From Phoronis australis (Eukaryota; Phoronida; Phoronidae), in contig NMRA01000226.1 of NCBI GenBank assembly GCA_002633005.1, positions 413,142-477,141 on the forward strand: DNA of 64,000 bases. The letters are read 5' to 3'. A program made the position numbers and the translations under genes. The first letter of the stretch is position 1. Each line of letters begins with the position of its first letter. Below, one piece after another: positions 1 through 12,500 of the stretch. The notes under the pieces were generated by a model. That model had not been told where the DNA came from. It ran no database searches and saw only the letters and a program-made list of their open reading frames with translations.

Positions 1-499
1 TGGATTTTTTAAATTCCCTTCTTTCATCTCAGAAATGATTCTCATGTGAAGGAAGCCGCAAATAAGACCGAAGACTGATAGGTTAAACTCACTGGAGTTT
101 GGTTTTAAAAACTCATGAAGTAAATTTGAATTAATTTTGCAGTGATGGCACTGGGAAAGCATTAAATTAAGATCAGATAAAACACTATTTACACAAGCTA
201 CATGTGCATGTACCGTCAGCCCCAAGAGCCTGCTAGATCATATTAGCGTCAGCGCTAATTAGTTATACGAAAAATGATCAGCGATTCTGAACACGTAAGG
301 GCAATAACGTGACTTACGTCAATAAAGGCAAAAGGAATGAGAGCAACAAAAGTAATAAGTGACACTGAACACTGTTTGTTCCCTTTTTCAATTTCCGAAA
401 AACAAAGTAATATTAATGCAAATGATTTGGAATTGAATTAATTTTGCCATCGGCCCTGTTCTGATCTATTTACGCGTTGATTAGTTTGAGCGCTTCACG

Positions 500-990
500 A
501 TTTAAAATTGATACAAATACCCAATACTCGACGTCTATTTCGGAGAACTCGGCTGAAAGCGATCAGACACTGAATTCTTTCAGCGAAGCTTTTAAAACAT
601 ATAGTCAGTGGGCCAAATCTCATAGCGTTCACCCTTGTGAGTACTTTGGGGGGGCAACCTAGTTTTTTCTATGTGGCTAGATAATATAACTAAAAATCAA
701 ATTCCAAAAAGTTCCCACGTCTACACTTGCACATTTTTTTAAAAAAAGGTGTTTTTGTTGCACAAAANATGTGGGAACTTTTTAGATTTTGAAAACACTC
801 TAATAAATGAACTAAAAAACACCAAAATAAAATTGCCCCCCTAAAGTACTCACAAAAACCATTTTCTAGAGGCCCTACAAAATCTGGCCCACCGACTAAT
901 ATTGACTCGTTTGATTGTTTCCAAGATGAAAATTTGTAAATTTGTGCAATAAACTTACGCATTCTGTCAAAACAATGTTTTAATTTGGCC
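500..990. repeat. Foldback element at the left edge
   Basis: Two arms about 170-200 bp long face each other around 745. The best-matching parts are TTGTGAGTACTTTGGGGGGG (from 635) against the complement ending at 855, and AAAGTTCCCAC (708-718) against GTGGGAACTTTT (771-782). Farther out, AGTGGGCCAAATCT (606) pairs with the segment ending 892. Both arms translate to a related CEYFxGA motif, showing common origin. Confidence 0.7.
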
Positions 991-999
991 ATTTGCCAG

Positions 1000-3692
1000 C
1001 GCACACTCGGTCTCGTCTTTTCCTTTTCTTAGATAACAAATTATTTCTAGGCTTGAAAAAACTGACAATTTGCTATTATTTCAGAGCAAAATGAATGGCT
1101 TTGCTCGTCAGGGCGGGTGATGCTCAGCGGTCGTCAGGAGATTTTTCTGAGACGTTACTTGAAACACGGATAAGAACGCAATGACGTTGCTTCGAAAGGT
1201 AAAACATTGCTTATGGGGAAAATTGTTTTGGCACCAGCATGACGTGTATGGCGACTTATCATGAAAGATGTGAAATGTCTATTTATTCCCAAGGATCTTA
1301 AAGACGATTTAACCACATAATTGCCATCTTGCGTATTCGAATTTTTAACCTACTGTAAGTATTAGCAAGCAATAAAGACAATATCGGCCACCAAGCCTCA
1401 TTTTGCCTGTCAACTCTGCATATTCATATTTAGTTGATGCTGCCCTCTAGAGGACTGCAGTGAGGTTCACGTTGTGCCGCGCCGTGTGGTACTTTTTGTT
1501 TCCGACTAATTTTACACACAACTGTTACTAAGCACAGCGAAAATGGAAAATATTCTCGTTTACGACTGATGCAAGAAAAAAATAAAGAGAATGTAGTGTG
1601 TATCCCTGTCACATCGGATAAGTACTGAACAAATCGAAAGCAATAATTCATCGTTGACTACCACTGGTCGACTATGGAATTGTAAAGATTCGTGTAGCTT
1701 AAAGTTAGACGAGAAACTTAGCAGAAGAGAGAAACACTACCAGGTGTGAAGCTCTAAGTCGGTCTTTCCAAAGTAAACCGAACCGAATTTCTCACTAAAA
1801 GCGTTCAGCTACACGAAAATGTGAACAATTATTTAAAAAAGTCCGTATGAGGAAGCTGTTCTACTAACTTGTAGTTTAGGCGGCATTTTTACATATTAAC
1901 ACAATTTGCTACTTAAAGAGGCATAGGACGCGAAAGCTCGTCAAAAATATCTGTTAAACCATTCCTGATGAAAGTATCATGTCTCAACGTCTACTACAGA
2001 ATTATTCACTTTCCCCTGTGAGGAAAATTCCAGAAAAAAATTACAAAATTCACGATTTTTGAAATACGCACTAAGGTAAAACTCTGTAGTCAAAACAGAG
2101 TTTCTGATCACCTCCCGCTTATGATAAATGCGCGCATGCGCTTTCAGTCATTCGACAAACAGACGGATGACAAGATGGATATTAACAGCAGATTGTCGTG
2201 TGTGATCGCACTTCAAACCTGAGATCGACAGCACAGTAAGAGGCAAGCCAGTGAAGCAAGCGATTTTCCCAAAATAATTCGAAGAACATTTTAGAATATG
2301 TTTGAATACTAGGATACCTTTAAAACAAAATTTAACCAGTTTGGACTTTAATCGATTGCCTCTTAATCGGACTGACAGCTGCTTGAAGTCGCCGTTGTTT
2401 TGCTAACATCAAAGGTCACATTTTCCACGTAAAGGAAATTTGCTACGTCTAGGTCTTGCCATACCAACTAAAGAGACGCGCTTTGCCTTGTGGGAGAAAA
2501 TTCGACGAAGTGACGAGTAATTGACAGTTCGCTTTTCAAAATTTGAATTTAAAAGAAAAATGTTTTGACGTTGACAGAAAGTCAAAAACTTTACGAACAA
2601 ACTGTAAAAATACCCGGTCAACAGGTTTAATTCTGTTTTAGTGGCAGAGAACCACTTTTAATAATGCAATTCAGTCTACTTTTCGCGTTCCGGGCCTCTT
2701 CAAGGTTATGCAGAACCCTGCTAGAAAATTCCAATTTTGGCCAAATTCAGAACATCGTATCTCAGACATGGATGATCGGATTCACATCAATCTTTCAGAT
2801 ACTACGCTTTATACACTGTTCTATATAACGCTTTTAGTAAGTGTTTTTTAAATGTTCCACTTTTGTATGAGGAGCTATAAAAATAGGCCATATGTGATTC
2901 CCATGAGAAAAATATATTTGCATCAAATAAAAACGAAACGATAATTTAAAAACTGTAACAGCACTTTTGAGATTTTATCTCGAACATTTAAGTAATACAA
3001 AATTTGCTCATTTATTGATCAGCCTAGGGTGTTTTAGTAAGAAGATACCTTTCTTTTTCCTACATTTTTCTTAAAAAGCAAGGTCACGGGACCTAATTAG
3101 TGACAGACTGATATAAAGCCCAAAATAAAATCTCGGGCAATTTCTACTTACAGAAAAATATATCCTTTTGCTGAGTTAAAATTCAATAATTTTGCATACA
3201 TTTGGCTAAATGTTCGTACGTGTCGACACGGTCCTACATACAGAGCCTTAATCTTGTGAATTCCCTACGCAAATATGAATTGTAATTTACACTTGAAAAT
3301 CAGAAGAGAGCGCAAAATTCTTGTAATTGCCAAAGACAAGTTTTTCACCGGGGAAATTAAATGGAATATCGGGAAATTACTTTCTGTTGAAGTGCAGTCG
3401 AGTGAAGCCAGCACAGAAAATGAAGTCTGGTCCTAGTTTTGTAAAGAGTGGCAACCTTTGCGAGACTTGTTCATTTAATCTGTCAGATGCATAAGTAACG
3501 GTTCCCGACCATAATCAAAACATGTTGTCATGCAGTCCTTTTTAATGTAATTACATAATTTGACCTTCTACCAAATCGCATTTCAAGACGGGAATTAACT
3601 TTGCTCGCGTCAAACAACATTAGAAGCACATATTTATCGACACATTTGTCAAACTTCATCAAAGACAAGAGCAATTTCACATTTCCCCAGAC
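1000..3692. other. No gene found (1.0-3.7 kb)
   Basis: AT-rich sequence with only short ORFs, none with a recognisable domain or convincing splice pairing. I see no RNA gene. Confidence 0.6.
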
Positions 3693-3746
3693 ATGGAACT
3701 CCAACTATTGTACATAAAACCAATCCCATTTCAAATTACCACTACC

Positions 3747-4440
3747 ACAGCCGACATCATCACCATCACCATCAACATCATCATCACCATCACCATCAAC
3801 ATCATCATCATCATCATCACCATCACTTTCATCACCACCATCAACATCAACATCATCATCATCATCATCACCAACATTATCACCATCATCATCATCATCA
3901 CCAACATCATCACCATTATCATCATCATCATCATTATCATCATCATCATCATCATCATCACCATCACCATCATCATCACCATCATCATCATCACCTTCAT
4001 CATCATCTTCACTATCAACATCACCATCATCATCATCATCAACAATAACAACAACATCCTCAACGTCGTCATCACTGTCAATTCTAAACTACTGTCTCAG
4101 TTTAATCCTTTATTACCGTTGCCATAGTCACCATCATTATTGATCCCTTTCTTCTCCTTCTTATCAACATCATCTTCATCACCATCATCATCATCATCAT
4201 CGTCAAAAAACCCTTTACAATTTCTGATATGTAATCACTATTGTCGTCATCATCATTGCCATCGTCAGCATTTTCCTGTCCATCAGCGTCATCACCATCA
4301 TCATCATCTTGATTGTTATTGTCATCCCATAAACGTCATCACCTCTGTCGGCGTCATCATCGACATCATAGTCATCGCAATAATTATATTTATTATCATC
4401 GTCATCATGATCACCGTCGTTTTGATGTATTCAACATTAT
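3747..4440. repeat. (CAT/ATC)n microsatellite tract
   Basis: From 3747 to about 4055 the sequence is almost pure CAT/CAC trinucleotides; from 4130 to 4440 it is interrupted but clearly the same composition. Long ORFs of Ile/Thr, His/Ser or Met in every frame are products of the repeat. Confidence 0.97.
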
Positions 4441-5934
4441 TAATACTCTTAATGTCGTTGTCAATATTATTGTTGTCATAATAGAAGCGCTTTCCAATTC
4501 AATTAACAATGTAATATTAAACTTCTTTAAAAATGTCTCCTTTATGCAACAGGGGTCGGTGACCGGAGGAGAACTGAGAAATTGTAAGACGGGGAAGTTG
4601 ATCTCACGCTTGAATACTAGATCGTCAAGCAAAGTGAATTTCTGAGAACTGTAAGCGTGTTTAAGTTATGAAGAAACCGCCTTGGATTTCAGCGACGAGC
4701 CGGCAGCCAACGACCAGAATAGACGATTTGCAACAAAATAACAAAAGTTTCAATGGATATTGTCAAAGCTTTAATAACATCAAGAAGCTCATCAGAAGAA
4801 TTCATTGCCCAAAATGCCTTTTACAGCTCAAACCGAGCGGGTTCTTTTAAAGAATATTTTCACCGCTAGTTTTGAATTTTTTAAAACAAGTTTCATATAA
4901 TTAAGTTAAAGATACACTTTGCGCTTCATTTTAGTTGAACACTTCATAGAACAGATTTTTAACGCAAACTAGTTCAGTCGAAAGTTAAGCCCCTCAAATA
5001 AGGCTCATTCAACACAACTCTAAATATATCAAACTTAAATGAATTCAACATTAATTTTTAGTTTTATTTTTGGTCTAAAATGGCCGCCGTAATAAGTGAC
5101 AGTTGACTCATGCATTGTGGGTACTCACTCAACTACCGCCATTTGTACGATGAGTTGTCCGCGGAGACCCAGTTCACTTTTATCAAACAAATTAATAGTA
5201 AAATAAGGCAAAGATAAACAGGGTTGTACGAAATGTTTATATTTTAGTGATATCTTGCTACTGACGAAACTCGTCCTGTGCTCTAATGTGAGTGTATATG
5301 AAAGACGGTGTATCTTAAGGAAATATCTGGTTGTAAAAGTTCTGGCTGTAAATATTTTAACAAAAACGGTACAAACAGTTTATTTTCCCACGTTTTCCGT
5401 GTCACGTTATAGCTTTTGAAACTGAGCAACATATAACAGTGCCCCCAAGTCGATGTAACGACGACAACGAAAGTACTTCGTGGATGTTACCCATAAAAGC
5501 CCATAAACTAACTACTGCACTCCATTTGCGACTTACTCCAAACATCTCCACATACAACCCCGATTTGTAATCAAAATCCAACGACAAACTGTCACGGGTG
5601 GTACATGAAAAAGTTACCATTGGAAAAGCGATATAAAAGAGTGACGTCATACAGTCAGTTTCGCGAAATATTGTAGATAAATTATAACGCATTGTTATTT
5701 TTCAACCTCCAAATGAATTATATGAAATATTTTGATTAATGTAAAAGTTCGAATTTTCTTTTAAAATGTAACACCTCCCTTCAAGTCCCATGGTTTTGTT
5801 TATATACCCCGCTTAGTAAAAGAATATGTTGTCGACAAAAGTACCGTAGTGTCGCGTATTGACTCTCGGGCGCTTATTTTTGAGAAGACATTTTTGACTC
5901 GGCGCTTGTTCCAAAGTGACGCTTATTTTAAAGT
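4441..5934. other. No gene found (4.4-5.9 kb)
   Basis: AT-rich, no supported exon. 5402-5692 has a 96-codon minus-strand ORF without family signals. Confidence 0.55.
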
Positions 5935-6235
5935 TTTGTAGGACATTATCGACAAATCTGCACGTTTCGCCAAATATCTGCAAAACTATAGAATTTACTA
6001 TTTTATGAAAGTAGACATTTCGTAAAACTTGATTTTTGACTAAATGTCAATCTGATTAGGTCACGTGACCATGCTTTTAAATAAAATGTGGCGGAAAAGG
6101 AAAGTATATTTATAGGAAAACAGCAGGGTCAATACCATGAGCAAATTTCATATCATATAAATGTTCAAGACAGAATTATCTTTTCGTTTTAGTTTTACGC
6201 AATTTTATTTTTTTATGTTTGTTGATAGCCCCTCA
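5935..6235. repeat. Diverged dispersed repeat, copy 1
   Basis: Matches 17330-17640 in direct orientation: CAAAACTATAGAATTTA, AGGTCACGTGACC, GCAAATTTCATATCATATAA and TTTTCGTTTTAGTTTTACGC. Roughly three quarters identical; no coding potential. Confidence 0.7.
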
Positions 6236-7320
6236 TGCAAAAGTATTGCAGACCCGGTGCTCACTTACAATACATATCTTGTAACGCTTCGTTATAAAAC
6301 CCAGCGTTAAACTGAAAATGTCATCTAATTGTAAAAACTGTCCTGATGAATATGGAAAGTCCAAACCGAAAAAAATCCAAAACACGCTTTTCTGTGGAAG
6401 AAATAAAATAAAACAAGCCCAAAACATTGTTTTCACTGTACAGAACCAAAAATGACTATCCAAAACCATCGTTTGTACTTCATATAAGACTAAAGCATGA
6501 ACTAGGACTTTTATACATATACATGTACATTATGTACATAAATATTTCGTACCATGCAATGACCAAATCAGGTGCCAGCCATGAGCACGTGACGATCCAG
6601 GAACACGTGATGACGACGGAACCAGTTACGTATTAGTGTTGAACAACGGTCTCGCCAACAAATGCAGGGATCTCTCTGTGCATTCTGATGAAATGTCGAT
6701 GATCGACTATACTGTAAAAACCAGAACTCTCAGATCGCCACTCAAACGCTCGCCATATGGCCAAGCCATCTTACTTCAAGTGAATGACGTACTCATTATT
6801 TCGCGGTCACGTGTTCCTGAGTGGTCAATGTTCCTGAGTAGTCACGTTTTCTTGGCATGTTTATTTCTGAAACTTTTTTGTTCTGTGTGGTGTGTTATTT
6901 TTTTTCTTCTGCACCATAATTCCTTGGTGTAACGGTGATATCATCTGCTGTTTTTGTATATGAAGTGATTTCTAGTGAATTTATTTTATCAACGAGAATT
7001 GAAAATCCTTGTTTTGGGCATTATTTCAATTTCTGCACAGTAAAATATGTGTTTTGCAATTGGTTCTGTTTTCGCTTTCCACAGGTGTATTATTATTAAA
7101 ATATGTCATCCATAACTGTATTTTTCCTTTTAATTGCCTAAACATTTAAGAAGTGGGGAAATTTCGGAGGAAAAAACATTACAAAATTTATGTTTAATAT
7201 GATGATCTGTATGTGGCATATTTCATTATACATTTATGGCTCAGACAGCATATCAAGACCAATCCGAGGTCCGGCGCCTCAAATCTAGCCTTTACAAATT
7301 AAACACTAAACAATAACAGG

Positions 7321-7472
7321 GGCGGATCCAGGATTTTCTGTTGGGGGGTTAGGGCAGAGTATTAGCCAGGATTTTGCCCTTCAGACAGTCATTCGCACCC
7401 CTGAACTGCCCAATGGAATCTGAGAGAGTTTTAGGGGGCCCCCCTTGGCCCCCCTCTAAATCCTCCACTGAG
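7321..7472 (+). repeat. GGGGCGGATCCAGG-type dispersed repeat, copy 1
   Basis: Starts GGGGCGGATCCAGGATTTTC, contains GCAGAGTATTAGCCAGGATT, and ends in a run of GGGGGCCCCCC then CTCTAAATCCTCCACTG. The same blocks appear inverted at 17108-17273. Confidence 0.75.
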
Positions 7473-7732
7473 TAATGAAATGTAATGAATTAAAGATGGC
7501 TGCAGACCTCTCCGTTAGTCCACGTTTGTGTTTCTACCGTTGCTGTCCGGTAAATGAAGATAAGAACGAGTGTAAAAATGGTGTCGCAAATTGAATTGTG
7601 AACTGAGTTTGGGTATAGAAAAAGTATATAACATCTGTAACTTATCTAATTTGTTAAAAATAAAATACGAAATATTCTGAACAGCATTTCAAACATTCTT
7701 CCTAAATTAGCCCAGTGAAACCCGTGATCCGC

Positions 7733-7835
7733 GAGAACCTCGAGAAACTACAAGACTTCGCGAGATGTCGTAATGCACTTACAACCAAAGCACGTATTCG
7801 CATTAGTTTCTTTCGCGAGAACTGTGTTCTGTGAT
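7733..7835 (+). repeat. CGCGAGATATC-type dispersed repeat, member 1
   Basis: Core CAAGACTTCGCGAGATGTCG followed by TAATGCACTTACAACCAAAGCACG. Related cores occur at 8738, 9455, 39790, 42090 and 42455. No coding content. Confidence 0.6.
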
Positions 7836-8737
7836 ATTTTTTTTGTACTTTGAACAGAGGTGGGACGGGAATACCAACTGCAAAGCTTGATTTGGACGCT
7901 CTTATGGTTCTCTCGAAGCCAACTGCTGATTCCCAAATACATTTCGGGACGCTTCCTTTAAAATCGCGTAAACAATCTACAGGATTTGCATTTGTTAGAA
8001 AACATCTTCCAAGTGTAACAAACAAAATCAGGAGGAGTTTTGCAGTTCAAGCAATACTGTGCGCGTATTTAGGCTTATGGACCTAAATCCAAAACGACGC
8101 CCTTTTTAGATAAAATTGTGCTCATGTGTCGTATTCAGGAGCACGCACCTAAGCTGCACGTACGTGTATTCAAGCAGGTGGTTATCATTGTCTGTATGCT
8201 TTAACCGGAGTTTATGTGCGTATTTTGTTCATTCTTAACGTACTTTCCCTTCGATAGTTAATCTTAAACTGAATGCACGTCAACGTCTGTCCCTGATTTG
8301 ATGATGGATCAACCAAGTTACATTCATCTACGATACCTTAAAATTTTGCTATTCGGTTTACTGAAGTGTTTTGCGCATGCTGATTGAATGCACCTAATTC
8401 CGGATATACATGTAGACGCAACTTCACGCAAAAGTGAATTGGCCTAAACACGCAAATCAAATGTAGTGCAGCGTATGGTTAAATTGAGATTAAGATTCTT
8501 TCCGGTATATAAAAACGTGTTGCTTTAAGGAAGTGCTGTGTTTCTATACGGGTTATGGGTACAGATTAAGGTATTAAGGCTATTTACGGAACACGTCATT
8601 CCAGGCATATTAGTATCTCTTGATAATACCAGACGATTAACAATCTTTATTCATCAGCATCTCCGCTTGATCATTTCCCAACAGTTATCAAAACATTGTC
8701 TTAAGTTAAGTCTGGGTTAGGTTCCGTAAACGCAGAA

Positions 8738-8850
8738 ATCTCGCGAAGGAAGCAAATGTGATCATTTTAATCGTTTGCGATACATGGCGATATTTCGTGA
8801 GGTCTGGAGCGATCTTTTTTCTCAAGGTTTTCGCGTCTACGGAACGCAGG
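8738..8850 (-). repeat. CGCGAGATATC-type dispersed repeat, member 2
   Basis: On the minus strand: CTCACGAAATATCGCCATGT then ATCGCAAACGATT, aligned with the core of the other members. Confidence 0.45.
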
Positions 8851-9280
8851 CCTGGTCTGTTCCCCAGAAACATCCAACTTGCGTTTCAATTCTTGAAGCT
8901 GCATTTCGCCAAATTTAGCTGGCTACAAGAGAGAAATCGAATAGGTCTTTTGCTCTCATAAAATCGGCCTTTTAAAATTCCTTACCATGATAGGATCCTA
9001 TTTTCGTTATCAACTCACCAATCATTGGCAATGCGTGCATGTTTTCGGATTCGCAATTTAAGGGTTGGGCAACCACAATAAACTCTGGTGTATTTTCTTG
9101 TCATGCGATGTAGGCCTAATTTGATTTTCACTTTCCAGTCAGCTAACACCGCAAAGTGCAGTTCTTAAAAAAAAAACAGATGAATGAATGTGAGCCACGT
9201 TTTCTTTTTTTGCTCGCAAACGATGCAGGCAAGGTTATAAACGCCGTTACCACACACTTTGGCTGCCAGTGACACAGTAC

Positions 9281-9421
9281 ACTTGATTGACTTCTCCGGT
9301 TCCGCTGGATCAACCGGGTAGGACATCTGATAAGTCTATATAAGCCGGAAGCTGGTCATCGAAAACCAATCAGATGAGTCTTAGCAGGTTGACCTGGCGT
9401 AACTGGCGAAGACAATCAAGT
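9281..9421. repeat. Hairpin element with 55-bp arms
   Basis: The left arm begins CACTTGATTGACTTCTCCGG and the complement of the right arm begins CACTTGATTGTCTTCGCCAG. Pairing continues for about 55 bp with roughly 80 percent identity, leaving a loop of about 30 bp that contains TCTATATAAG. Could be a miniature inverted-repeat transposon or a foldback remnant. Confidence 0.75.
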
Positions 9422-9454
9422 GTTGCCTCCCGTTCAGTAACACTAGGATGACCT

Positions 9455-9540
9455 CGTAAAGCAAGACTCCACGAGATTACGTGAGATATTGCAGTGTATT
9501 TTAAATGAGAACACGTGACTTTTGGCTAGATTTTAGCTAG
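9455..9540 (+). repeat. CGCGAGATATC-type dispersed repeat, member 3
   Basis: CCACGAGATTACGTGAGATATTGCAG region with TGTATTTTAAATGAGAACA and TTTTGGCTAGATTT. It is most like 39790-39895, which has GAGAGATATTGCCGTGTATT and the same TTTTGGCTAGATTTG. Confidence 0.7.
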
Positions 9541-12500
9541 GTCCTAGCGTAACCCGTTCCTCTAGCGTACTCCTAGCGTTACGCAGGCGTGCGCTCTGTA
9601 ACGCTAGGACCCTCGCGTACGGCGCGTTCGGTCACCACCTAAGGTGGATACTTCAGGTAAAATGAACAACTAAAGATACAGCACCGCAGCATCAATTTTC
9701 AAACAAACAACAGACCAGTACGAACTACGATTTTTTGCCCTTCGTCCCCGGCCAAAATACGACAGGCAGCTGGCCTCGATTTAACTGCGGAATCATTTGG
9801 CTCAAACGGATGAAAATTGGTACATTCTTGTTAGAAATTTTCGAGACAACATTCTAAAGGTTACGTGCTTATTTCCATTTGTAACTAGAATCAATAAGAG
9901 TCCTGCACAACTTATTTGAAATAAATCATGCGCTAATTAATATACAGGGTGTGTCATATAAGTAAGGACACCATCATATGCTTCACGTAATCGAAATGGC
10001 GCTGAAACGATTGGTCTTCATCTCGTACACAAATTCTAACAAGTGGTTTTATTAGTATGTATACAGGTGTCATTTCTGTGCACTTCGAAAGGTGATCATG
10101 CCAAAAGTGTGTTTGCCCATGTTTTCGATCTGGAGCACGCTCTCCGCGAGTTCAAACGTGAAAGGACATAACCATCCGAACACGCTGTCTCAGGTAAATA
10201 TGCTCGATGGTTTCCTACGTGCCGCTAGGTGGGGCGGTAGCTGCGCCAGCTAAGCACGCAGGGAACCAGCGAGTCTGTGTTGGTCGTTCCCCAAATCATC
10301 AACACAGGTGGCCACCACCAAAACGGTATCATCCCTCGTGCTGGGTCGACGCAAAGGTGCACCGACCTACCGCACACAGCGGCAGCTGTTCAATCACAGA
10401 GTGGTACGGCTAGTCTGAGACTAAATCGAGAATGGCATGCTTGGTCACCATACCCTGCAGTCCCTCGACGTATTTCTATGGAGTTACCTACCAGTCAAAG
10501 AGCACCAACCGACGTCACGTGGAAGAGTTTACCCGACGAAATACCAAATTTCAATTTCTAATAAGCGCACGACGTAGAGGGAACGCAAATTCAAATACAA
10601 TCTCCAGTGATGGAATCGGAAGCAGTCACAACAAAAGTGCTACTTCGTCAGTGCATCGTCGAGTAATTAAACTATGTCCATATATTTCCATCAAAAAACT
10701 GAAGTGACTTTCGCGCGTGTTTTCCGGGAGGTAAAATGAGCAAAACAACTTATAGATTACCATCTTTAAAAATCTGCAAGATCATATTTTTCAAATTAAA
10801 GTCTTTCCAGTCCTCAGGAACGACCCAAAAAATACAAACGCCGTTTAAATTCAGCCTATGAATATTCATTCCACCACTTGCAATACATGGGCAATCAATC
10901 TAGAGTAAAATTACTATTGAGACACTAGGCCGTATAATGTAAAAATTGTGGCCGTGGAGTTGGGTTCACTGTAAGCAACACGTAGCCCCTCGGTTGGCCG
11001 GTTAGGGGCTACTTAATTCTTCCCATCGCTTTCTGTACGAGGTTTCGTCTCGTGTATTTTAAACGGGCAGTAGGCTACATCCGGCCACCGATTAGGATTG
11101 TTCACCTTGTCAAAAATACATTCCACTCTTAAAACTATCAATTAAAAAAGCGCTTACTTTCTTCATTGGTCCTTTACTTTTACACATATTTTCGATGAAG
11201 CTTAGTTATTAGAATTAAGGTGACTTTGGCGAAGAATTTCAACTCCATTTTTGGTCACCGTTAACTTTTTCACCACGCGCGCGATAAATTCAACTGAGTC
11301 ACGTGAGTTTAGGCAAAGGCTAGCGCGAGACTGAGGGAAGTGCCTGACGCTGGCGCGTGACACTTGCAAAATAACAAGGGAAGGTATCAGATGAAATTTG
11401 TAAGATTTGTGTCCCTTGGACTTTTTATTCGTCAACATACATGATTTCACGTAACTTCCTCAAAACGGCACCCGTAAAAGAAACTTGAGCAAACCGCGAC
11501 AGATTTTCATCGATTTGTTCAAATTATCTTGACTGAATCGTCTCCAGACCTATGCTATGTGTTAATTATAACTCCATGTGCATATATGCATGTTTCATTT
11601 GATTTTTATTTCCTGTATTTTGAAATTCGTAACTTTTTGTGGGGATGTACTATCGCCCCTGTATACCTGCGGCATCCAGTGCGATGTAATTGCCTAGGAG
11701 CACTGCCCAAGGTAAACTAAAATGAACACGTTTAATTCTAAGAAACACAATTTGAGCTGCTACTTTACTTTTTGAGAATCGTGGTGACCTTCTGGTTGGG
11801 TCATGAACACCCAGGTAAGCTCACTGCACATGGTAGACACTTTTGAGAACAGCTGTCGTCACATTCAATGGCAGCGTATATTTATTGCACGACCACGAAA
11901 ACTAATTAATATCGATTTGAAGACGATTTTGCCAGTGAGACAACAAATCCTTTTCATAGTCCACAAACATTAGGCTACAACGAAAATTTATATCACATTA
12001 GCCCAAACATTCGGAAAGTGACGATGTTTTGGTCTATCTCACAGTACTCCGAAAATTATTTGCGGTGACCAACGTATCATGAAGGTACACATAGCTACAT
12101 TTCATGGATTGGTGCATTAATCTGGACCAAGAAAGATGAAAAAACGTGTGTATGGTTCTTAAAAACTATCCATACCCGTGTGAAAAGAAAAATGACCCTC
12201 AAGAGCAAGCCTTGTCATGCTGCACTGTGTTCTTTGACAATGAAGGCAAGCAGTAAAATACTTTCGTTACTATATTGGTTCAAATGCAAGTCTGTCGCCT
12301 GTGTACGAAAAATTCAGAATTCGATAACACCCAAAGAATCACAAATTTAAGTGGGGACACGTTTACCTTCATTAAGAGTAAACACACTACAATTCAGTAA
12401 GCGCAAGTTATATACTTACAGCATACAGTGCAGTAGTCTATAGATCTTCCACAACTCTAGACAACACCAACCAATTCTGTTCCCAAGTCGACGTTGCTTT

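Larger units (their letters stand above)
6236..9280. other. Intergenic repeats (6.2-9.3 kb)
   Basis: Apart from the repeats listed separately (7321-7472, 7733-7835, 8738-8850) this stretch has only short unsupported ORFs. Confidence 0.55.

Noticed and set aside
3693-4481. Ile/Thr-, Met- and His/Ser-rich ORFs of 110-144 codons
   Set aside because: They are translations of a trinucleotide microsatellite in different frames and strands.
6340-6380. Hammerhead-ribozyme-like CTGATGA...GAAA
   Set aside because: The stems needed around the core do not pair.
9950-9985. Mariner-type terminus CAGGGTGTGTC
   Set aside because: Only one end seen, no partner inverted repeat and no transposase remnant nearby.
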